Part shown: positions 1-9,000 of the stretch, piece by piece
Numbering within the stretch: the first letter of the stretch is position 1
Layout of the letters: each line of letters opens with the position of its first letter
Assembly (NCBI GenBank): GCA_002405615.1
Contig: DHMD01000070.1
Span: forward strand, 10,850 to 22,653
Direction: 5' to 3'
DNA from: Christensenella sp. UBA4651
GTDB taxonomy: Bacteria; Bacillota; Clostridia; Christensenellales; UBA1242
DNA length: 11,804 bases
Translations under genes and position numbers: made by a program
Notes under the pieces: model-generated
Seen by the model: only the letters and a program-made list of their open reading frames with translations
Told to the model about the DNA's origin: nothing
Database searches by the model: none

Positions 1-84
1 GTTACTGGGACGAGCAATCCATACATTAGGGAAAGCGAGTACAGTGATAAACTCCGTTATTACAAAGCAAATTCTATTTCTGCC
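1..84 (+). other. C-terminal tail of a preceding Fn3-like module
   Basis: Residues 1-28 contain SEYSDKLRYYKANSIS followed by A28-P29. This resembles the last strand of an Fn3 domain running into the Pro linker of the next. It shows that at least one module precedes the window. Confidence 0.5.
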
Positions 85-3000
85 CCTGTGATTGTTGCAG
101 ATTTTGATGACACCACATATGTGGGGTCTACTCGTAGTATCAGCTGGGTGATTACTAGTGATGATATTAGTAGCGAGTATGTTGACCACTTTGAGGTGTG
201 GTTGGACGGCAGAAATCTCAAAAATATACCATATGCAGAATTTAATGGGCTAAGCGATTATGTTTTTGATATGGGCGTTTATCCAATAACTGACACTTTG
301 GGACAACACGAGATTTACATTTTGAGTGTTCCGAAAGACGGTATTGGGGCGACTTCGCTGCGTAGTAACACGATAAACTATATTGTGCGTGATAAACTCG
401 CTAGCGTAGACGGCTCTACTATCCAAATCAACAAAGAGGGTTCGTACTTGGTTATCACGTGGGACGGAAATACTCGTGCTTTGGGATACTCAATTGAAAT
501 GCAGGGTAGGTTGAGTGCTAATGATGAGTTCCGTTCGTTCGAGGTAAAAAATGACATTAGCGATATGCGCTATACTTTGAGTTTGGATGGTATGCAGGCA
601 TCATTCCAAGAGGTGCGAGCGAGAGTGCGTGCTATCGGTCAGGGGTATATAGATGACGCTGATTGGTCGGAATGGAGTAGTCCTTATGGGACTGTTACAA
701 ACCTAAATTCAGTAGGCGATATTTCGGTAATTTCTAGTGATGATTCGGTTACGCTGTCTTGGGTGGGTCAAAACCGTAACGAATTGTACAAGCAGTATTT
801 GGGTGCGTACTATATCCAAGTATTCAAGGTGGAATATGAGGGTGGTGTGCCAGTAACCAAGAATCAAGTCTACGAATTTAACATAGATTGCAGCATTGAA
901 TCTGTGGTAATTTCTGATAGAATGCGTGCGGCAAATCCTACAAATCCTATTCCTGCTGGTACATATTTGGCAACTGTAATTACTATGCCAAATGCTAGTG
1001 CTGGACAATATTACTTGCAATCTGAACCTGCCATTTCGGACGTCTATGAGTATAAAACAAGGCTCGCCACTCCGTCTGGAATTAGAGCGAGTCGTGATTT
1101 TACAACCACAGACAACCCTCTGACATTGAGTTTTGTTGGGGCTGTGGGTGCTATTAGATATGATGTAACAATTACTAATGACGACATTGACGCAATCAAC
1201 TTCTCGATTACGCAGCCACTGGCGTATGAGTATGGAGATGTAGTGGTAGATACGACCCTTATGCAGCAGTATTTGGGCGCAAAAACGGAGCCTAGTACAT
1301 ACAAAATTGCAATCGTGGCTATCGCAGAGGAGGGGCAGACTGCTGTGCTAAATAGTACTGTTGGTACTGCTACTTATGACGATATGTTTAAGCATCAGGC
1401 GGTAAATGCTGATAGTATTCGCTTTAACCAAGCCGAGGGAAGTAACACAGTAACAGTTTCTTGGGACGCTGTGCCTACTGTATTGAGTAACACTGGTTAT
1501 TCATACGAGTTGTTACGTGTGGGTAGCGATGGAGCTTTGATAACGACATTTACTGGTGATGCAACGGCTACTACCGTTGACTTGACAGCTAACCTTTACC
1601 CAGGACAATATGTCTTTGCAATACGGTGTAAAGAGATTGTTGGTAGATACTATGAGAGTGATACCACTCGTTCTAGCATTTATACATATTATTACAATAT
1701 ATTGGGTACGGCGAATATCTCGTTCTCGTATTTGAGCGATGAGGACAAGATTTTGGTTTCTATGCCGCACTTTGACCAAAATGTAACAGGTTATGCGATA
1801 AAGTTTGGTAATTCTGCTCCGCAAATGATGACGATTAATTCGGACGGAACGGTTAGTTATGTTGCCGACTTTACGCAGTTGCCACTGTATCAAAAAACTA
1901 CTGTAACAATTCTCGCTGGTGTGAAATCTGTTGCTTCGGGTGTTGCCGAAGTGCAAGATTATATCAAGGCTATCAAGGAAATTTCGACTGAATTTACCAA
2001 CGATTATTCGGTGAGCAGTGCAATTTTGGCAATTAACGAAAACAATAAGGTGCGTACTCTGACTATTACCTTGGCTAATGGGGCATTAGATTTTACTCGC
2101 CTCGTTGAATGGGAAGTCTTGCTGGGCGACCGCTCAATGCACAAGGAGCAAATCTCTGGGCAAGCGCTAAAACAAGTTATGACTCGCAACTTAAATGAGT
2201 TGATTGCGAATGGCGGAGATTTGGTCGCTGGTAAATATACAGTAAAAGCGACTGTAACGTCTACCTCGGGGCTAACCGCTGCGTCAAACGATGTGATTTT
2301 TGAGGTGTACACTACTTTGCCTGCGATTACAGGAATAACAACCGATACAGTGGATAACGCTTACCTACAATGGGACGTTGTAGATGGTGCAGTGAGTTAC
2401 ACGGTTGCAGTCAAGAAAAATGGCAATTCGGTTACCGATATAAAACTACTTATGGGCGAATATGTCGTAACAGAGAATGGTGTAAGTAGAGATGTAATCA
2501 GAGTCAGTACCGTTGATTTGTTTACACAAAAAGGCTTAGGCAATTATGAATTTACAATCACGGCAGAATCGGGCTCAGAGTATGTAAACCCTTCGGAGGC
2601 GACATACAACTGGAATCTAAATAAGCAGTTGGCGACCCCTGTTGCCTCAGTTTACAAAAATTCGGACGGTGTGGTATATGCACACATTTTGGTTAGTCAA
2701 TTTGCGTCTAGTTATCGTGTGAGTGTCAAGGGAATTATGGAAAATGGTGCTGACTATGTGGTTACAGCGGATAGAGTAAACGCGCAGCAGTACCAAGACG
2801 TACTTTTGCCAGAACTAAAAGACGCAGGTACGTTCCTAATCTCGGTTGTGGCTGTGCCTGCTGCTAATGCTGATAGGGCGGAGAGCGACCCTTGTGAGAT
2901 TAAGTTTACAAACGACATTACCGCAGACAGACCGAGTGGAATTGCTGCTACTCAAAGTGAAAATGGCGTAACGGTATCTTGGGAAGCGAAAGAGTATAGG

Positions 3001-6000
3001 GTTTGGTCTGTAAATGAGCAGAACGAAGTTTCTTCTGTTACTGTGCCTCAAAATGTGTCGATTACAGTATCTACCTTGACTGGCGAATATTATACTTATT
3101 CGGGGAGTGCTGCCGAGGTGTTGAGTGCTGGTAGTGCGGGTAACTACACCTTTGTGGCCAGTCAGAGCGAAATTGTGCAAGGGCTGATAAACTTCCTAAA
3201 TGAGAAAAAACAAAGCACATATCTCGTTTACTTTACTGCAACTGCTGAGAGCAATTTGATTGCGGATAGTGCGCAAATTCCTACAAGGCTTGCTTATCAA
3301 GTAACCTTGGGGCAACCTACTCTAAAACTGCAAGGCGAGGGTAGGTTGGTAGAGGATGGCACTCTAAACTTTGCAGTGGGCAACCTTGATGCTGACGCAA
3401 ATGGTGTAATTGACGTAGAGATTTTGAAAGAGGGCGTAGTTATAGTTTCGCTATACGCACAATCGACAAGCGCTAGTGGAAGCGAAAGGATATACACGTT
3501 GCACGGCGAGGATATGGCTGATTATGCTGGCTCGAATTACATTATCCGTGTGCGTGCCGCTCAAAACGGAATCTACAAGGCGAGTGCGTACAGTTCGACC
3601 GTTTCATTTAATTACGCAAAATATGTCGGTACAGTGAGTGGGGTAATTGTTTCGCAAGAATACACCGCTGCGACTGGCGAGGGCGAAACTGCTACTCCTG
3701 CTAGTTACAAACTCAACGTGAAGTTTGATGCGTTGAGTGTGGCTTGTACATATACTGTAACGATGAGTTATGGTGGGTTTACCTATGAATTCGTGCGTGG
3801 GGCTAATGCTACCGAATTTACACTAAACTACTCGGGTAACTCGGAGGCAAATGCTGCGTTGCAAGTGGCTTGGGGCGCTACTCCTCGGAGTGATTTGACC
3901 CTAGCGTTTGTGATTTCAGCAACACCAGTTGATACGACTTTTGCTGAAAAACAAGACACAAATTATGTTTATGCGGTAGGTAAAGTTGCCGCTCCTACAA
4001 ACTTTGTATTTACTCAAAACGGTAACGAGGTTAGTGTAACTTGGGCAGGCGATGCAAACTATGCGTCTAGTGAGTATACAACGACTTACACGCTGAATAT
4101 CACTTATAAAGGTAATTCTAGCACGACTGCTGCAACATTAATAACATCTGCTACCGTTACAGTAAATGGCGGCGATGTGCCAACATACACATTTACAATT
4201 CCTGACAACACTGCTCCATACTTGTTTGCTCTCGAGATTACAAATATTGCGGTAACAAGAGATGGTAGTCAAGTTGCTGTTTCTACTGATACTACTACTG
4301 CAAATTGGGTAAATACCCAAGAAAACGGAGATGCGAATGTATCGGTAGATTATAACCCAGACGAGGGTAAGTACTATGTAACGGTAAATCACGAATCTGG
4401 CAACGGTACTGTATTTGTTGGGCAAGAATACACCTTGATTATAGATGAAACTGCGATTTTCCAAGGTGTAGTTGCTGCAACAAACAGTAATAAAACTATT
4501 ATAAGAATAGATGATACTGCGACCGCTGGCAAGTTGATGAATATTGCGAATGTCAGCACAACGGTTACCTACAAGTTGATAATTAGTGATGCTGTGGCTA
4601 CTACGGTTGACGGTGCAAAACTGGTTGGTGTGCGTGGGACGACCCAAAGCGGTACGCTAGATATGCCGATTGTAATTAACCAAGCCCCATCAGTAATTTT
4701 GGATACAATCGCTGGTACTGCAAGTTGGGATAATGTAACAAATGCTACAAAATACCTATTTGTAATCAAGTCTAATAGTGATACGGTTTATTTTACTGAA
4801 ATTGGGGCAACAGAGGGTAATATTATCCATAATTTTGCTGACGAGTGGAAAAAGCTCGCTGGTGGCGAGTACACGATTGAGGTGAGTGTCGCAAATGACC
4901 CTGCCAACAAGGTGTATGTTACTAGCAATGCAAAATTTAGTCAGACTGTTACCAAAAATAATGTAATGGTTTCTGCTATACCTACTTATACAACTTATGG
5001 TAACGGAAAGGGCGATTTTGTAACAAGCATTTCTTGGTCTTATGTGAACCCTATTGTAAATGAACCGCTACCTATCGAGAGATTTGAGGTATCGTTGATT
5101 TCTGTGGACACTGGTACGGTATATACTTTGGACAGTAGCAAGATTATTGTTACAAATAACACAACAAACTCTGACTATACGCTGACACTTTCGGGTAGAG
5201 ATTTAACACAGACAAATTATCCAATAATAGGCTATGACCCAACGAGAACAATGCCTGTCGGCGAGTACGCTTTGGGCTTGGTGGTCAAAGCGGACGCAAA
5301 TGACAAATATTCGCAAGATTCGATTATAGAGTATTCTGGTAAGCCTTATGTCAACAAATTTGGCGTGGCAAAAATTAGTGAGGAAAGTAGCGCATTTGGC
5401 GTTGCTCCTGAATGCTACTTTACGATGAATAACGGCGAAATGGTTATGACCGAGCAGCAGAAAGGCTGGTTTAATTCGTACGAAGATGCGTACGGCTTCA
5501 ACAGAAAATACCTAGTTGTGTCTACATTGGGTCAAGACCTCAACTTGGCGACAAGTTATAGGGTTACACTCAACGGCACAGACTTAGGGCTAGTGAGCAA
5601 GCAAGGCGCTGCGTTTGACTTCGCTACTTTGCAGGCTAATAGCAACAAGTTGAGTTTGGGTAGTCTATGGACAGCGGGCGAAAACACGATTACCATTATG
5701 CCTACTACTAGCAGCGAGAACTTGAGCTACTATGCGTACATTGATGGTCTGGTTATTTATACACTTGATAGTGCTACCGCAATCGAGAACTTGACTACCG
5801 AATACACGATAGTAATGTACGAGAAATTTAGTGCGCCTAGCGACCCAAGGCTGTATATCGAATATGACGATGTGGCAAAGCACAACATTAGCAAAGTAAA
5901 TGTTACTTTTGCAAATTCTGCCGCTGGGTATCAGTATTCTGTATTGTTGCGTTATAAAGATTACTATGACAGCAATACCGAAAAGTCGATTTTGTTGGGG

Positions 6001-9000
6001 TCTGATATGGTCGCAACTTTTGCTGGTTCGCAAAATATTGGGCTAGAATTATACGAGTATTTGGCACATTTGGGGCCTCACGAAATCTGCTTTGAAATTT
6101 GTCAGACTGGTATCGAGAATTTAAGTAATTCGCAATACTATGTAACTAGTAAGCCTAGCGTAACGGAGTGGTTTACATACACGACCTCAGTGCAAGAATT
6201 TGGCACGAAACAAGTGGAAACAGGCAGAAAAGTGAGTCAAGTTACCGAGATTGTGTACAACAATCAAGACGAAAATAAAGAATATATGACTAACGGGCAT
6301 TTGATGTGGAATTTGCCTATCAATGCGTACAGTATCAAGGTTCGCTACTCTGTGATTATGGCGGACAGCAGTATGCTGCGTCAAAATTCGTTCTCTGCTA
6401 TTTTATGTGTAGATGTTGATGAAAATGGTCAAATTTCGTATAGATTAGAGGAAAATGATAAAAACCTATTCTATATTGATAGTGAATATGTGTACTTTGA
6501 TATGACAAAGTATTTCTATAATGATAGCACAGTATTGAGTACAGTGCGTCCTGACGAGGTTTACTACCTTGCAGGTAAGTATTATTACCAAATCGCTGCT
6601 GTGGCTCTGGACAAGGAGGGAAAAGTCGCTGCTAGCCGAATTTTTGACCCAGTCAACAAGTTTGGTTTCAATGAGTATATATATAAGGATATTATGTATC
6701 CGCACTCTCCTACAAATGCAGTGATAAGTAAGGATGGTTTGCTCACTTGGGATTATATTTCGGTAGCAGAAGATAGGTACTCAAATAGCGAGCAGGTATT
6801 CGGTATTAGGATTGAAACCAAAAAGGTCAGTGGCGAGGCAAATGAGCCAATAATTATTAAAGATATTACTACTCGTGAATTTGACATTTCTAGTTATCTA
6901 ATTGCAGGTGGTGCGAATAGCAACGCAGTATTTGTATACCGTATATCACCTGACGACTATTTCCTGAATAGTAAGTCTACAAAGGCTGATTTTGCGGGGG
7001 ATTATGCAGACAGCAGTATAATGCCTAGCATTTCGGCTAGTTGGGCAGGTGCTAGCACGATTAATTACGAAATAACTGAAAATGAGGACAGGCTCAGGAA
7101 AGTGGCTGGCGAGTTGAGTGAAAACGGTGCTAGTGCAGAATTTGTTATCAGTATGTTGCGAGTAGAGTCTGGTGTCGCTGCGGGGTTGGACGGAAATGCA
7201 ACTTACGACTCAATCAAGAATATGTCGATTGACTTTGTGGACTATACATTTGCTCCGATTGCACTAGATATTGATCGCCTGCTACATGGTACGGCAGAGA
7301 GGAGTTACTCATACAATATGCTCAACGTCCTAAATGAGCAAGATGAGGCGACAAGACTCGCTTGGATAGAGGACAACAGGCTGATTTCGGGTGCGTACTA
7401 TGTTAAGGTGGAATTGCGTCCTGTAAACCACGCATACTACACATCTTCGGTTGCAAATGTAGTCAAGGCGGTAAAGGAAATGTGGCGTGTCCGCAGTGAG
7501 CTGGAAACTACCCTAACTGGTGAATACCTCACAACCAAGGCAAAGACGGATGCTACTGCAAGTCCAGTAAATCAGAACGACCGTAATTGGGCAGAAACCG
7601 ACCACAAGGAGGCTAAACTTCGCTTTGAAGTAAATAGTCTCGTAGGTGCGGACGGCGAGTGGCATTTGCCTAGTCAAGTTACTGTGAGAGTAAAACTCTG
7701 GAATGGTACGGGCTATTCGGCAAATTCTACATACGAAGTTACATACAATTTGCCAAATCTCGCTGACTTGCTCGGCAATCCAAACATTACCGAGATTACT
7801 AGCGAGGAGGGTGATGTAATCGTATCTAGGTACGGCAATATTAGCACATATTACACCGTTTCTATCGATATTCACAAGTTATTCGATTACACCGAAAATT
7901 ATGCGGCAGACTTCGCTGGTGTGTACCACCTCGACTGGGTAATCAATGACGATGATGTGGGTGGCGAGAGTGATTCGCAACACACAGACGGCACAACTTG
8001 GTACTCATACACGAGGGATATCTGCCATTATACCGTTATTCAGACTCCAATCCTTGATTATAGGTTGGATATGCAGAAAGCAGGTAGTACATATTACTAC
8101 ATTCTCAACTGGGCGCTAACTCCAAACAAGTTTAGTTATCAAGTAAACGAGGATATAGACTACAACCTAAACATTTTTGCATTTGAGCAGCAAGCAGACG
8201 GCAGTTATCTATGTGATACTGCGTACAACGGGCTTGATGCGTTGAACAAAAAGTTTTTCTTGCAGAAAGAGAGTGGAAATTCTAACACGACCTCGTACGG
8301 GTTTAAGTTGGAGAAGTATGCGACAAACTTTGGTACAGTATACCAGAACGCAGACGGTAGGCGTTGTTACATCAACGAAAATACGAATATCGGTCTGGAA
8401 CTGACTCCAAACAAAAAGTACAAATTCTACATGTATTTGAGTCCAAAGACGCAAGCAGGTAGCAACAACGACCCTAATGTGTTCTACTACTTGACTTCGG
8501 AAACTTCTGCTCCACAGGAGTACGTTTACAAGACGATTTCCCCAGCATTCTCTGACGCAAGTGTCAGCGTAAAGCAGGGCGATGTGTATGTAGTGGAGGG
8601 GCAGCAGAACTTTGAGTCAGCCAAAATCTACAATATCCCAGCTTCGCAATACGGTAACGGATACAACAACGCATTTGAGTTGTATGTATACGACACCCAA
8701 GACGCAGCCGCAGGGACAAACGCTAGTTGGACAGAGAATCAAGAGGCAAACGGCACGTATCTCGCTCACCACATTATTACCACCCTAAATAATGCGGGCA
8801 GCGGTACTCAGCCACTCTATGTTGTGCAGAATTATGTACCTCGTAAACTAGCGGCATTAGATTACTGGCGTAATTCGGACGGTTCGCTCCGCCAAATCGG
8901 TACTCTCAAAAACGAAAAAATGGGCAACTCGACATTTACTACGATTTTGCTCTATGATTTCGCACTCGATGAGTTGCTGGGCGACAAGGCTGACGTTCCA

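Noticed and set aside
1327..1347. GAGGAGGGG followed after nine bases by an in-frame GTG, a Shine-Dalgarno-like internal start (similar GGAGG runs at 6613 and 7804)
   Set aside because: The run simply encodes Glu-Glu-Gly between strands, and the start would fall inside module 4. At 7804 the nearby ATG is followed at once by TAA. There is no sign of a separate cistron.
3202..3216. A6 run followed by C (also at 9853), a possible slippery site for -1 frameshifting
   Set aside because: The phase is AAA AAA CAA, not the required A AAA AAC. Frame 1 continues intact on both sides, so no frameshift is needed.
4288..4305. ACT-rich stretch resembling a trinucleotide microsatellite
   Set aside because: It has only a few copies and is interrupted by GAT. 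It encodes a Thr-rich loop and is not a notable repeat.
4138..4647. Minus-strand open stretch of about 169 codons, the longest of many antisense stretches (others at 709-1020, 1513-1956, 2836-3180, 5665-6033, 7513-7875, 10786-11217)
   Set aside because: Most are codon-aligned with the sense frame and arise from the scarcity of TTA, CTA and TCA there. Their translations are rich in Ile, Arg, His and Cys with no recognisable domain, and they lie wholly within a coding frame with clear domain structure.
7750..7763. 14-base direct match with 9160-9173 (encoding LPNLA in both places)
   Set aside because: The length is compatible with chance plus shared codon bias in an 11.8 kb gene, and the flanking sequence differs. 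It is not evidence of recent duplication or an attachment site.
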